NCBI GenBank assembly: GCA_019359035.1 | Contig: JAHHIC010000057.1 | Span: 1-64,000, forward strand | Reading direction: 5' to 3' | Length of the DNA stretch: 64,000 nucleotides | From: Scytonematopsis contorta HA4267-MV1 | GTDB taxonomy: Bacteria > Cyanobacteriota > Cyanobacteriia > Cyanobacteriales > Nostocaceae | Shown: one piece after another, positions 35,698 through 45,866 of the stretch | Layout of the letters: every line of letters starts with the position of its first letter | Numbering within the stretch: the first letter of the stretch is position 1 | The notes under the pieces: generated by a model | What the model saw: only the letters and a program-made list of their open reading frames with translations | Database searches by the model: none | Told to the model about the DNA's origin: nothing | Translations under genes and position numbers: made by a program

Positions 35698-35922
35698 TTA
35701 CATCACTTCAAAAGATTTTACTTCTAACACCGGACCAATCATGGCTGCCGTCATTATGTCTTGACGTACGTTCCCAGTGACTTTAGCTTTTTGTCCTACT
35801 TTCAGTAAATTTTTGTCAGCACCACGAAGAATTTCGTAAGTTGTGCCTTCGTCAGAGACCAAAGCCCAAGCTCCGGTTCCTATATCTTTTTTCTCGATAG
35901 TGCCTGTTATTGAAATGCTCAT
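35698..35922 (-). CDS. Small conserved protein, OB-like
   Basis: A 74-residue protein starting MSISITGTIEKKDIGTGAWAL, with a stretch KVGQKAKVTGNVRQDIMTAAM typical of small beta-barrel (OB-like) domains. The ATG at 35922 is chosen because the upstream frame reads only repeat-derived HYPLPITHY-like sequence. Related small proteins occur in other cyanobacteria as far as I recall; the function is unknown. Confidence 0.65.
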   Translation of the reverse strand: MSISITGTIEKKDIGTGAWALVSDEGTTYEILRGADKNLLKVGQKAKVTGNVRQDIMTAAMIGPVLEVKSFEVM

Positions 35923-35934
35923 GGTGGAGAATTG

Positions 35935-36311
35935 GTAATTGGGAATTGGGAATTGGTAATTGGTAATTGGGAATGGGTAATGGGTAATGGGTAATGGGTA
36001 ATGGGTGATGGGTAACGGGTAATGGGTAACGGGTAATGGGTAATAGGTAATGGGTAATAGGTAATGGGTAATAGGTGATGGGTAATGGGTGATGGGTAAT
36101 GGTAACGATTCCCAATTCCCAATTACCAATTACCAATTACCAATTACCAATTACCAATTCCCCATTCCCAATTCCCAATTCCCAATTCCCAATTCCCAAT
36201 TACCAATTCCCAATTACCAATTCCCAATTACCAATTACCAATTACCAATTACCAATTACCAATTACCAATTACCAATTACCAATTACCAATTACCAATTA
36301 CCAATTACCCA
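35935..36311. repeat. Two facing heptamer arrays (GGTAATT / AATTACC)
   Basis: From 35935 to 36098 the array reads GGTAATGG/GGTAATT. From 36110 to 36311 it reads the inverse, AATTACC and AATTCCC. Together they form a very long inverted repeat. The right array provides the TAA stop of the subtilase gene (GGGTAATTGG on the minus strand). Long open frames here are repeat artefacts. Confidence 0.92.
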
Positions 36312-38146
36312 TTTTTACTAACTGATAAACGAGCTAGTGCGAAGCAAAGGATGGCGTTTGCAAGGAGAAATAGACGGTCTAATCCTGCTGGTAATCCCCA
36401 AACTGTGGGGTCTGTTATTGCGCTTACTCCTAAGCAAGCTGCAACTCCTAAGGATGAACCAACTGCAAACCATTTCCAAACTGGGTGTCCCAATAACAAC
36501 GACATTAATACAAAGGGTATTAAGACGCTGGCAAATATGGGATTAAAGGCATCGGTTCCTTGTAAGGTGTTACCTAATTCAGGAAGCGAACTACCTAAAA
36601 GTCTTAAGGGCCATTGGGGTAGGTCAAAGATAAATATGGTCTTGAGGAAGAATAATCCAGAGCTTCCGGCAATTAAGCCGCTGAATAATGACCAACCCCA
36701 TTGAACAGGGAAGTATATCCGCAAGAACCAGGCTAGTAGGTAAGAACCGACTACCATTAGTATTTTAGGTATTAAGGCTACTGCTCCGCCATCTATCCAA
36801 AAGCCGGGATTTAAATATCCGTTATCTCTTAACCAACGGAAGAAGTCTTGGAACGTAATTTGTCCTTGTACAGCGAGTTTAACTGCGGCTTCGGCGTTCA
36901 GTTGTCCTGCACCATAGTAGTTTAAACCATCATCGTTGATAACTATTGCGGAGTTTTTCAGGACTTTCAAAATCTCATCTGGTTCTTTGACTCCAGAGGC
37001 TTTGATTAAAGCTGCAACTCCAGCAACGTGGGGTGATGCCATGCTTGTACCTTGGAAGCCAAGAAATGTTTCTTCACCTCGGTTATCTATGTCGATGGTT
37101 TCTTGCAGGATTTTACCTGCATCGCTACCACCAGGAGCGGAAATATCTACCCCAGCTCCAAAATTGGAATATGGTGCTTTTTCTGCGTCTGGACCATAAG
37201 CAGAAACACCCATTACATGGGGATAACGTGCGGGATAGGAGGCTGAACTTTCGTTTTCATTTCCAGCAGCAGCAATAATAACTACACCTTTTTGATAGGC
37301 ATAATCTATCGCGTCTTTCATCAAATGGCTTTCACCACCACCACCAAGGCTCATATTAATTACATCTGCACCGTTATCAGCAGCAAATTTTATGGCTTCA
37401 GCGATGTCAGCAATTGTACCACCACCATATTCATTAAGTACTTTTAAGGGCATCAAATTAGCTTCGTAAGCGACACCCACGACTCCGTAACCATTATTGG
37501 TGGATTGGGCTACTGTGCCAGCAACGTGAGTTCCATGTCCGTTATCATCGCTAGCGTCTTCTTTGTCGTTAACAAAGTCGTAGCCTTTGACAAACTTTGT
37601 CTCCACCAAATCGCGAACTTTAGAAATGCCTGTGTCAATTACCGCAACAGTTATGCCGCTACCTTTTGTTTGAGACCAAGCTCCTTCCACATTAATTTGC
37701 CGCATGTTCCACTGTTTGCTGTACAGTGGGTCATTAGGACCAATTAATTTAGGTTGAGCCTGTTGTTCCTCGTTTGGCTTCAAGAATTCCGCCAATCGTG
37801 CCGATTCTCCCGGTTTTGGTATCTTATAAATATAATTTGGCTCGATTATTTCGGTATCTTTGGCGAATTTAGACCATCTCAGCTTTTGCAGGAGCTGTTT
37901 ATCGCCCTTGATAATATAAACATTGTCCTTTGCGGAAAATTTATTGTCCAGTTTGGGAGTAACGTTATACTGCTTCGCTATTGCTTTCAGTTCTTTCTGT
38001 AGAGCATCAGCAGGAATAGTTTCCTTAAAATCCAGCAGAATCGTCTGGTATTCCCCACGAGCTGCTAGTCCTCCAAAATTGAGGAAGCCAATCAAAGCAG
38101 CCGTAACACTTACAAAAAACAAAGACAGAAATATAAGCTTTCTCAT
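36305..38146 (-). CDS. S8 family (subtilisin-like) serine protease with membrane tail
   Basis: A 613-residue subtilase. N-terminal signal/anchor (1-20), a propeptide-like region (about 30-130), then the catalytic domain with Asp171 (VAVIDTGIS), His204 (DNGHGTHVAG), oxyanion Asn296 (AAAGNEN) and Ser368 (GTSMASPHVAGVAALI). After about residue 440 there are about four to five hydrophobic segments (for example ALIPKILMVVGSYLLAWFL, LFSGLIAGSSGLFFL). So the protease is extracytoplasmic and fixed by a C-terminal membrane domain. The substrate is unknown. The last codons and the stop come from the adjacent heptamer array. Confidence 0.9.
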   Translation of the reverse strand: MRKLIFLSLFFVSVTAALIGFLNFGGLAARGEYQTILLDFKETIPADALQKELKAIAKQYNVTPKLDNKFSAKDNVYIIKGDKQLLQKLRWSKFAKDTEIIEPNYIYKIPKPGESARLAEFLKPNEEQQAQPKLIGPNDPLYSKQWNMRQINVEGAWSQTKGSGITVAVIDTGISKVRDLVETKFVKGYDFVNDKEDASDDNGHGTHVAGTVAQSTNNGYGVVGVAYEANLMPLKVLNEYGGGTIADIAEAIKFAADNGADVINMSLGGGGESHLMKDAIDYAYQKGVVIIAAAGNENESSASYPARYPHVMGVSAYGPDAEKAPYSNFGAGVDISAPGGSDAGKILQETIDIDNRGEETFLGFQGTSMASPHVAGVAALIKASGVKEPDEILKVLKNSAIVINDDGLNYYGAGQLNAEAAVKLAVQGQITFQDFFRWLRDNGYLNPGFWIDGGAVALIPKILMVVGSYLLAWFLRIYFPVQWGWSLFSGLIAGSSGLFFLKTIFIFDLPQWPLRLLGSSLPELGNTLQGTDAFNPIFASVLIPFVLMSLLLGHPVWKWFAVGSSLGVAACLGVSAITDPTVWGLPAGLDRLFLLANAILCFALARLSVSKNG

Positions 38147-38297
38147 TTCATCCTGTATATATCTAATTGATGAAAGCCAGGTTGCTCACTAAGATAACTT
38201 AATATATAGGGGTTTTGGGAGCATAATACATTTAATGTTACCAAACTAGTACAGCAGTTTTTAATTTCTTCACATACATTTTTGACTTTTTTACACA

Positions 38298-38711
38298 ATG
38301 GAACGCGGTCTTTTATGGTTACCCTTGCTAGCTGCATTTATCTGGCTAGCTTGGCAAGGTTCGAGAGAATTTCAGAAAGTTGAGACATATCGGGTATGGG
38401 CAGAGCAGTTTGAACGCGCTAAATATGACATTTATGCGGTTTTAGCTCAAAAAGGTGACTCTATTACCTGGGGCAAACCCACGCCAAAAGGACCGATTCA
38501 ATTAGAAACGTTTTCTTTAAATGACGTAAAAATAATCAATCTTTTGGTAGATGACAAAATTGTGGATATAATTAATTTACCGGAGAAAGGTCGGAAAATT
38601 TATTTAGAATTCATCTTTGCATCTACAAAGCAAGTGCGCGTTCCATTTACAGAAATCCCCCTAGCAGCTGAGTGGGGTAAATTTCTGCAAGGACGATTGC
38701 ATGGAAAATAA
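38298..38711 (+). CDS. Membrane-anchored hypothetical protein
   Basis: A 137-residue protein with one N-terminal hydrophobic segment (LLWLPLLAAFIWLAW) and a polar domain after it (AKYDIYAVLAQKGDSITWGKPTPKG). It ends 12 bp before thiD on the same strand, so it is probably cotranscribed with it. No family is recognised. Confidence 0.65.
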   Translation: MERGLLWLPLLAAFIWLAWQGSREFQKVETYRVWAEQFERAKYDIYAVLAQKGDSITWGKPTPKGPIQLETFSLNDVKIINLLVDDKIVDIINLPEKGRKIYLEFIFASTKQVRVPFTEIPLAAEWGKFLQGRLHGK

Positions 38712-38723
38712 GGAATTTTTAAT

Positions 38724-39557
38724 ATGAACGCTGATAAAAAATTTAGGGTGCCTGTTGCTTTGACCATTGCCGGTTCTGATAGCGGTGGTGGTGCTGGTAT
38801 TCAAGCTGATTTAAGAACTTTTGCTTTTCACTGTGTCCACGGCACTAGTGCAGTTACTTGCATCACATCACAAAATACTTTGGGTGTAAAGCGGGTTGAT
38901 GCTATGCAACCTGAAGCTGTTGTGGCCCAAATACAGGCTGTTGTCGAAGATATTGGGGTGCAAGCGACCAAAACAGGTATGTTGCTGAACAAAGAAATTA
39001 TCGCTGTTGTCAGTAAACAAGTGCAAAACTTGAACCTGAGTAATTTGGTGGTAGACCCCGTAATGGTCTCTCGCACTGGAGCGCAGTTAATTGATGACGA
39101 TGCGGTTAAGATTCTACGGTCTGCTCTGATACCATTAGCTACCATTGTGACTCCTAACCGTTATGAAGCACAAATTTTAAGCGGTTTGGAAATTAATTCC
39201 CTGGATAGCATGAAAAAAGCTGCCGAAGTTATTCATAAAGAGCTTTCTCTGAAAACTATTTTAGTTAAGGGTGGCGGAATGCGAGGTAGTTTGCGCTGTG
39301 TGGATATCTATTTCGATGGGGAAAATCTGGAAACTTTGTTTACTCAACCTGTAGATACGAAAAACACTCATGGTACAGGTTGCACTTTATCATCTGCTAT
39401 TGCCGCGAATTTGGCTTTAGGGCAAAATCTTCTCACATCTGTTAAACGAGCTAAAGAGTATGTCACCACCGCTTTAACTTATGCTCTAGACATTGGTAGC
39501 GGACAAGGTCCCGTTGGACATTTTTTCCCTTTACTACTTAGCAAAGACAAATACTAA
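38724..39557 (+). CDS. thiD: Hydroxymethylpyrimidine/phosphomethylpyrimidine kinase
   Basis: A 277-residue ribokinase-like kinase. ThiD phosphorylates hydroxymethylpyrimidine twice in thiamine synthesis. Seen: LTIAGSDSGGGAGIQADLRTF (substrate loop), ITSQNTLGV, VVDPVMVSRTG, TPNRYEAQILSG and the anion hole THGTGCTLSSAIAA. Start ATG at 38724. No TPP riboswitch is possible in the 12-bp gap upstream. Confidence 0.95.
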   Translation: MNADKKFRVPVALTIAGSDSGGGAGIQADLRTFAFHCVHGTSAVTCITSQNTLGVKRVDAMQPEAVVAQIQAVVEDIGVQATKTGMLLNKEIIAVVSKQVQNLNLSNLVVDPVMVSRTGAQLIDDDAVKILRSALIPLATIVTPNRYEAQILSGLEINSLDSMKKAAEVIHKELSLKTILVKGGGMRGSLRCVDIYFDGENLETLFTQPVDTKNTHGTGCTLSSAIAANLALGQNLLTSVKRAKEYVTTALTYALDIGSGQGPVGHFFPLLLSKDKY

Positions 39558-39571
39558 ATATACAAGTATCC

Positions 39572-39780
39572 TCTTGTGGGGTGGGCATCCTTGCCCGCCT
39601 TGGCTATGGACGAATGGCACTAAGAAAAGCCTCCTCAATACCCCTGAACTAAAGTATCCGAAGCGGACGCTGGCGCGAACGGGCTGAAAGCTTAAACCCG
39701 TTAAAAACGGGTTGTAATTCAAACACAGTAAATCTTAGTGCCATTCGGCTATGGACGGGCTAGAAGCCCATCCCACAAGA
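39572..39780. repeat. Outer palindromic repeat split by a MITE
   Basis: Ends TCTTGTGGG and CCCACAAGA. Without the inner element it would be a simple hairpin of the GTGGGGTGGGCATCC family also seen at 15608. It follows thiD by 14 bp. Confidence 0.85.
39612..39746. mobile_element. 135-bp MITE-like element with 10-bp target duplication
   Basis: Perfect 13-bp terminal inverted repeats GAATGGCACTAAG and CTTAGTGCCATTC. It is flanked on both sides by the direct repeat GGCTATGGAC (39602-39611 and 39747-39756), as expected for a target-site duplication. No coding capacity; it must have been moved in trans. An inner AAACCCGTTAAAAACGGGTT hairpin is present. Confidence 0.85.
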
Positions 39781-39988
39781 TAGGACTATCCCAGAGGATA
39801 GGGGAATCTTACATTTTCATTTTTGATGTCTGGTGGACTTGTATTCTATTTCATCAAAAATGTAAATTAATAATCTTTACTGAGATGATAGTTTTCTATT
39901 ATTCTTTTGCTTAGTCGTAAATACTGGCTGTGTTCAAACGCAACAGTGAATACTTAAAAACTAGTACTATCTTATACTTAAAAAAACA

Positions 39989-40552
39989 ATGCAAGCAGCC
40001 CAAGGTTATATTCCAAGCGCCCAGCCTAAAAGCTCTCCAGTTCAAAAACCATCTGTGCCGATGTCTGTATATCGAGATTTATCCACAGAGTTACAAGCAG
40101 CACAGGTGATGGTAGAATCCCTGACTACCAAAAATGAAAAGTTAGTCGCAGAAAATCAACATCTCCGTCAAGAAATTGCCAGAGCGGTTCAGTCTGTTTT
40201 GCACCTGCAAAAGGTGGTTGACTCTTATGCAGCACCAAATTATAACAAAGCTCCCTACTCTTCTCCCGATATTAGAACTCAACCCAAACAACCCCAAAAC
40301 CAGCCACAGACAAAGGTATCTCCCCCCCCTCCAACCCTGATTCAGCCTCCTGTATTTGAGAATAACTTACCAAGTCCAGAGCCTATTTATATAGAAGAGC
40401 AAGAGGTTCGTTATTATGAGTTCAACGAATCACGCCCAAGAGAAGTTAACGGGTGGTTTTTGCTTATTGGTATTTTTATAGTTATTATGTCGGCTTTCGG
40501 AACTGGTTATTTGATTGTCCGTCCTCTGTTTGAAAATCCCAACGCTAAGTAA
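39989..40552 (+). CDS. Hypothetical protein with coiled coil and C-terminal membrane segment
   Basis: A 187-residue protein. Residues about 25-75 form a coiled coil (YRDLSTELQAAQVMVESL, ENQHLRQEIARAVQSV). A Pro/Gln-rich linker follows (90-125). One membrane segment lies near the C-terminus (about 155-178, GWFLLIGIFIVIMSAFGTGYLIV). The coiled coil is therefore cytoplasmic or lumenal, tethered by the tail. No family name is recognised; it lies on the same strand upstream of glnB. Confidence 0.65.
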   Translation: MQAAQGYIPSAQPKSSPVQKPSVPMSVYRDLSTELQAAQVMVESLTTKNEKLVAENQHLRQEIARAVQSVLHLQKVVDSYAAPNYNKAPYSSPDIRTQPKQPQNQPQTKVSPPPPTLIQPPVFENNLPSPEPIYIEEQEVRYYEFNESRPREVNGWFLLIGIFIVIMSAFGTGYLIVRPLFENPNAK

Positions 40553-40729
40553 AATAACTTTCTGAATATTTTAATCGCGTTATTATTGGGCAAATATTAG
40601 GCATTATTTAGCCTTTATTAGGTTACAAAAATCACCTATAATTCACAATACCAAAGAGGATAAGCCTCTGATGCTATAAAGCAAATGATTATTGTGAAAG
40701 GCTGAAAATGCCTAATTTCATCATTTATT

Positions 40730-41212
<483 letters not shown>

Positions 41213-41227
41213 AGAGTTTTGAGTTTT

Positions 41228-41815
41228 TTACTTTAAATCTCTTAACTGAGGAACTAAATCTGCAAAAGCTTTGCCTCGATGGCTTATTGAGCGTTTTTGC
41301 TCTTTTGTCATTTGGGCAAAGCTTAATTGGGATTCTTTGACATAAAAAATTGGGTCGTAACCAAAACCCCCATCTCCTCTGGGTGCGTGAAGAATTTCCC
41401 CTCTACATACTCCTTCGCTTTCTACGGCAATACTACCATCAGGACGGGCAATCGCTACAGCACAGACAAATTGTGCTTGTCGGTTTGTTTCGTCTCCCAA
41501 TTCCCGTAATAAGCGAGCAATACGTTCTGCGTCGTTTTTACCATACCGTGCGGAAAATACTCCTGGGGCACCCCCCAAAGCATCTACTTGTAGACCTGAG
41601 TCATCGGCAATTGCCCAATTGCCTGTTGCTAAAGCTACGGATGAAGCCTTGAGACAAGCGTTTGCAGCAAAGGTATCACCAGTTTCTTCGACGTCTAACT
41701 CTTCGGGTTTTAAAGTTAGCTCCCAGTTAAAATTGCCGACGTTAGAATCAGCTAGGTAAGCTTGCATTTCTCCTAATTTGCCGGGGTTTGATGTGGCAAC
41801 AATTAATTTAGTCAT
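41228..41815 (-). CDS. rdgB: Non-canonical purine NTP pyrophosphatase (RdgB/HAM1)
   Basis: A 195-residue Ham1 family protein that hydrolyses ITP, XTP and dITP to monophosphates. Seen: LIVATSNPGKLGEM, the TGDTFAANACLKA segment, ADDSGLQVDALGGAPGVFSARY, and GFGYDPIFYV. Convergent with glnB. Confidence 0.95.
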   Translation of the reverse strand: MTKLIVATSNPGKLGEMQAYLADSNVGNFNWELTLKPEELDVEETGDTFAANACLKASSVALATGNWAIADDSGLQVDALGGAPGVFSARYGKNDAERIARLLRELGDETNRQAQFVCAVAIARPDGSIAVESEGVCRGEILHAPRGDGGFGYDPIFYVKESQLSFAQMTKEQKRSISHRGKAFADLVPQLRDLK

Positions 41816-41875
41816 CTTTAGTTACCAATGTTAAACATATTCCTAACCGCTCATTATATACATTACTAGTATTTT

Positions 41876-41916
41876 CCCCCTTCCCTATTAGGGAAGGGGG
41901 GTAGGGGGGTTAGGTC
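41876..41916. repeat. CCCTTCCCTATTAGGGAAGGG palindrome
   Basis: Half-size relative of the element at 5294-5423, ending in GGGGTTAGGTC. It lies between rdgB and cheR and may act as the terminator of cheR. Confidence 0.75.
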
Positions 41917-41931
41917 TCTTTCGGCTATTTT

Positions 41932-42750
41932 TTACAATCGATAGCAGATTCCTTTGTCAAATTGAACTCGTTTAAATTCTTGGTCTAAATTTAATGTAGT
42001 TTCTCCGCTACCAAGAAACAAATAACCATTAGTTTTTAATATGTTTTTTACTTGTGATAATATTTTTTTCTTATTTGGAATATCAAAATAAATTAATATA
42101 TTGCGTAAGAAAATAATATCCATTTTAGGTAAATTTGAGTAATATTCAATCAGATTAAGTTGACGAAAATCAATCATTTCTCTAATTTTCTGCTTAATTC
42201 GCCATTGATTCCCATCTGAATAAAAATATTTTTTTTGTAATCTTTTTGGTAGCCCTCTGCTAATTTCAAGCTGATTATAAATCCCTTCGCTGGCTCTTGC
42301 TAATACTTGGGATGATAAATCACTCGCAATTATCTTTAGCTTGTAGTCATCGAGTATAGGAAAGTTTTCTTTAATCAGCATAGCTATACTGTAGGGTTCT
42401 TGTCCCGTCGAACATGCAGCACTCCAAATATTGATTATCTCGTCTGATTTTTGCTGTTTAATTATTTCTGGTAATACAAGGTCTTTTAATATTTCAAAAG
42501 GATAAGTATCTCTAAAAAAACTTGTTTCGTAGTTCAGTAATAGTTCTATTACTTGTACATGTAAGCTCCCAAATGGTAAATTCTTTAGGTGCTCTACCAA
42601 CTCACTAATTGAGTCAAATCCTATTTGTTGTGCTAGAGTTGCTAAATGTAATTCTGCTAAATATTCTTTACCAGCCTCAAGAGCAACACCTGAGTGACTG
42701 CGAATTAATTTGCGAAGATAATCAAAATCGATACTGCTGATAGTCCTCAT
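41932..42750 (-). CDS. cheR: CheR-type protein-glutamate methyltransferase
   Basis: A 272-residue CheR. It methylates glutamates of the chemoreceptor. Seen: an N-terminal helical domain (FDYLRKLIRSHSGVALE), YETSFFRDTYPFEIL, the SAM motif IWSAACSTGQEPYSIAM and FLRNILIYFDIPNK. First gene by position at the distal end of the minus-strand che operon; cheB ends 17 bp upstream. Confidence 0.93.
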   Translation of the reverse strand: MRTISSIDFDYLRKLIRSHSGVALEAGKEYLAELHLATLAQQIGFDSISELVEHLKNLPFGSLHVQVIELLLNYETSFFRDTYPFEILKDLVLPEIIKQQKSDEIINIWSAACSTGQEPYSIAMLIKENFPILDDYKLKIIASDLSSQVLARASEGIYNQLEISRGLPKRLQKKYFYSDGNQWRIKQKIREMIDFRQLNLIEYYSNLPKMDIIFLRNILIYFDIPNKKKILSQVKNILKTNGYLFLGSGETTLNLDQEFKRVQFDKGICYRL

Positions 42751-42766
42751 TGTGTCTATTACAAAG

Positions 42767-43852
42767 CTAATTATTACCTACTTCTTGCTTTATTGCACCC
42801 GCCATTTGGTCGATAGGAATCACTCGTTCGGCTAGTCCTGCATTTGCGACAAATCCAGGCATACCCCAAACTACACTGCTAGTTTGGTCTTGTACAAAAA
42901 TATGGCCTCCAACTTCACGAATGTACTGGCAACCACGTAATCCATCTTGCCCCATACCTGTAAGAATTACAGCAAGGCTTTTGGCTCCGTATATTTTTGC
43001 TACTGAATACAATAAAATGTCAACTGCTGGACGACAGAAATTTTCTGGTGGTGCTTGGTTTATTCCTATTTGTACTTTGTTACCATTATTTTGCTCGACC
43101 ACCATGTGGTAGTCTCCGGGTGCTATCCAAGCTTCTCCTCCTTTGATGACTGTACCTGCTACTGCTTCCTTAACCAAAATTTGGCACTTTGAATTAAGTC
43201 GCTCTGCTAGCAACTGCGTAAACACCGGTGGCATGTGCTGGACAATCAAAATCGGGACGGGAAAGTCAGCAGGAAAAGCTGGTAGGATTTGCGCTAAAGC
43301 ATTTGGTCCTCCGGTTGAGACGCCTATCGCTACTACATCGATTTTTGCAGTGGAAGTATTTAAGAAAATATCTGGGAGAACTGGGGAGGTCGGCAAATGT
43401 ATTTCTCTTGCTTCCTGTTCTTGTTGTTCTATGTTTTGTGTCTCAAATAATTTGCCAAATAATTTGACTTTAAGTACCAGGTTGGTCAGGATGTGTTCGT
43501 TTGCAGCTTCGATACTACCTAAGTTGCTGGGCTTGGTCGCGTAGTCATTTGCTCCTAATGATAATGCTTCTAAGGTTATTGTAGCCCCTGCTATTGTGAA
43601 GCTACTAAACATGATTACTGGTAATTCTGGATACTTTTCGCGGATAGCTACTAAAGTTTCCAGCCCATTCATGTCTGGCATTTCTACATCCAAGATTATT
43701 ACGTCCGGATTTGTTTGGGGAATTGCAGCAAGGGCTATGCGTCCATTTGCAGCCACCCCAGCAATTTCAATTTCGGGTACGGTAGATAAAACTTTTGATA
43801 CTCGACTGCGAACGGTGACTGCATCATCTACTATAAGGACGCGAATTTTCAT
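42767..43852 (-). CDS. cheB: CheB protein-glutamate methylesterase
   Basis: A 361-residue CheB. N-terminal receiver (phospho-Asp in VIILDVEMPDMNG), then the methylesterase with catalytic Ser in GVSTGGPNAL, His in VQHMPPVFT and Asp in TGMGQDGLRG. It removes methyl groups from the receptor when phosphorylated by CheA. The ATG at 43852 gives MKIRVLIVDDA; the open frame upstream reads only repeat-derived PHSPLPTPHSPLP. Confidence 0.94.
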   Translation of the reverse strand: MKIRVLIVDDAVTVRSRVSKVLSTVPEIEIAGVAANGRIALAAIPQTNPDVIILDVEMPDMNGLETLVAIREKYPELPVIMFSSFTIAGATITLEALSLGANDYATKPSNLGSIEAANEHILTNLVLKVKLFGKLFETQNIEQQEQEAREIHLPTSPVLPDIFLNTSTAKIDVVAIGVSTGGPNALAQILPAFPADFPVPILIVQHMPPVFTQLLAERLNSKCQILVKEAVAGTVIKGGEAWIAPGDYHMVVEQNNGNKVQIGINQAPPENFCRPAVDILLYSVAKIYGAKSLAVILTGMGQDGLRGCQYIREVGGHIFVQDQTSSVVWGMPGFVANAGLAERVIPIDQMAGAIKQEVGNN

Positions 43853-43857
43853 TTTTT

Positions 43858-43925
43858 GGGGAGTGGGGAGTGGGGAGTGGGGAGTGGGGAGTGGGGAATG
43901 GGGAATGGGGAGTGGGGAATGGGGA
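43858..43925. repeat. GGGGAGT heptamer array
   Basis: About nine GGGGAGT/GGGGAAT units directly upstream of cheB, overlapping nothing but its leader. The same unit as in cheA (47988-48020) and at 60861-60901. Confidence 0.88.
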
Positions 43926-43938
43926 GTTGCGAATTGCG

Positions 43939-45744
43939 TCAATATTTGAATTTGCTGATGACTTTTTGCAATTCTACTGCCATATGCGATAGCTCGCTTG
44001 CAGCTTGGGAAGTATTGCTTGCTCCTAATGTTGTGTTTTGAGCGTTTAAAGCGACGATACTAATATTTTTGGCTATATCTATGTTCGCTTGGGCTGCTTG
44101 GGAGACGTTACGAGATATTTCGCTGGTGGCTGCGGTTTGTTGCTCGACTGCGATCGCAATTGTGTTTTGAATGTCGTTGATTTGGTTGATGATGCTTGTA
44201 ATTTCCGTGATTGCTTCGACTGAGCTTTTAGTATCGGTTTGAATTGCTTCAATCCGCTGGCTAATATCTTCCGTAGCTTTACTAGTTTGTTTAGCTAATT
44301 CTTTAACTTCGCCTGCAACTACCGCAAATCCCCTACCAGCATCGCCTGCTCTTGCTGCTTCGATGGTAGCGTTAAGTGCGAGTAAGTTGGTTTGTTGAGC
44401 TATTGAGGTAATTACTTTGATTACTTTGCCAATTTCGATACTACTTTGACCAAGTTTAGTGATTGTAATATTCGTGTCATTGGTACTATTAACGGCAGAT
44501 ATTGCTACCAGTGCTCCTTCCGCAGCATTTTTGGAAATCTCGCGAATACTAGCGTTCATTTCTTCTACAGCAGTAGCCACAGTGATTGAATTTTGACTTA
44601 TTTGTTCGGCAGAAGCGGATGCTGATGTTGCTTGCTCAGCGGTTTGCTTGGCATTTACTGTCATTTCCCGACTAACGGTACTAAATTCTTCTGATGCAGA
44701 AGCAACCGTAGAACCTATTTCAGCAATTTGTTGAATAGAATTTTGCAGGTTGATTATCATCGTGTTGACATTGTTAGTTAGCGCACTAAATTCGCCAACA
44801 TTTTGTGTTTCAACTTGCTTAGATAAGTCACCCTGCGATACTGCTAATACAATTTCCGCAATACTTCGGAATTGATAAGTAACATTTTGTGACATACGGT
44901 TGACATTTTCGATTAGTTCCTTCCAGGTTCCAGTTGCATTTTCAACCGTAGCACTAGCACCGAGCTTACCTTCCGTTCCAATTTCGCGAGTAACTCTGAT
45001 AATTTCGCCCGTAAAAATATTAAGCTGCTCAACCATAGTATTCACAGTATCTTTGAATACTTCTAACTCTCCTTGAGCCTCAACAGTGATTTTTTTGCTT
45101 AAATTACCTTGTGCAACCGCAGTAGAAATTTCAGCAATATTGCGAATTTGCCCACCCAGAGTGCTTCCCATACGGTTGACACTTTCAATTAATTCTTGCC
45201 AAATACCAGAAGCATCTTCAACCACAGCTTGTGAATCGAGCTTACCTTCCGTCCCAACTTCTCGTGCCATTTGAATGACCTCAGTAGCAAAACTATTAAG
45301 CTGCTCTACTATCGAATTAACGATAGTAGCCACCCGTAAAAGCTCACCATTCAAAGACTTACCATTATTTTCCAAAGACATTTTTTGCGACAAATCCCCA
45401 CGAGCAATAGCACCAAGTACTCGCTCAGCTTCCATCGTTGGTTGAGTCAAATTATCAATTAACAAATTGATAGCATTAACACTATCGTCCCATCCCGATA
45501 TAGAACTATTTGACAACCGTTGACCTAACTTACCATCCTCACCAACACTCGTACTAATTGACGCAATACTATTAGCAAAACTTTCATTAGAAGCTACTAA
45601 TTGATTAAAAGCATCAGCAACTTCGCTTAAACCATCACCATCATTAAAAGATAAACGTATTGTCAAGTCTCCATTATTTACAGATTGTAATGCATCTAAT
45701 AAAACTTGCCATTTAGCATCACTTAAACTTACTTGATTACTCAT
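43939..45744 (-). CDS. Soluble methyl-accepting protein with HAMP-like repeats
   Basis: A 601-residue chemoreceptor without any membrane segment. Residues about 1-330 are a chain of HAMP-like modules ([39 protein letters not shown], each followed by a GTEGKLG-type segment). The signalling domain follows with the conserved hairpin tip [39 protein letters not shown]. It must sense an internal or partner-delivered signal. It sits between cheB and cheW in the operon. Confidence 0.92.
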   Translation of the reverse strand: MSNQVSLSDAKWQVLLDALQSVNNGDLTIRLSFNDGDGLSEVADAFNQLVASNESFANSIASISTSVGEDGKLGQRLSNSSISGWDDSVNAINLLIDNLTQPTMEAERVLGAIARGDLSQKMSLENNGKSLNGELLRVATIVNSIVEQLNSFATEVIQMAREVGTEGKLDSQAVVEDASGIWQELIESVNRMGSTLGGQIRNIAEISTAVAQGNLSKKITVEAQGELEVFKDTVNTMVEQLNIFTGEIIRVTREIGTEGKLGASATVENATGTWKELIENVNRMSQNVTYQFRSIAEIVLAVSQGDLSKQVETQNVGEFSALTNNVNTMIINLQNSIQQIAEIGSTVASASEEFSTVSREMTVNAKQTAEQATSASASAEQISQNSITVATAVEEMNASIREISKNAAEGALVAISAVNSTNDTNITITKLGQSSIEIGKVIKVITSIAQQTNLLALNATIEAARAGDAGRGFAVVAGEVKELAKQTSKATEDISQRIEAIQTDTKSSVEAITEITSIINQINDIQNTIAIAVEQQTAATSEISRNVSQAAQANIDIAKNISIVALNAQNTTLGASNTSQAASELSHMAVELQKVISKFKY

Positions 45745-45866
45745 AACTCATCATTTATTTATTGCTAAAAATTTATAATGTAATAGCGAAAAATTTATCT
45801 TTTCTTTCTTTTCTTGGCTTCCTTGGACTCTACCCTGCGGGAAAACCTCCGGTTTATGGCGGTTCG
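45745..45866. repeat. GAACCGCCAAG-family repeat between MCP and cheW
   Basis: Inverse copy TTGGCTTCCTTGGACTC ... GGCGGTTCGTTAA at 45812-45870, interrupted by ACCCTGCGGGAAAACCTCCGG. Same family as in the helicase gene. Confidence 0.7.

Larger units (their letters stand above)
39558..39988. other. Intergenic region filled by nested repeats
   Basis: About 430 bp. Half of it is the nested repeat element at 39572-39780; the rest (39781-39988) should hold the promoter of the next gene. No gene is seen. Confidence 0.6.

Noticed and set aside
36089-36704. Plus-strand open frames of 78 and 201 residues
   Set aside because: The first part reads only heptamer repeats (QLPITNY units) and the rest is the shadow of the subtilase gene on the other strand.
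38700-38723. TPP riboswitch before thiD
   Set aside because: Only 12 bp separate the previous gene from thiD, too short, and no CTGAGA-type core is present.
43853-43942. N-terminal extension of CheB
   Set aside because: Residues are encoded by GGGGAGT repeats; the receiver domain starts at MKIRVLIVDDA.
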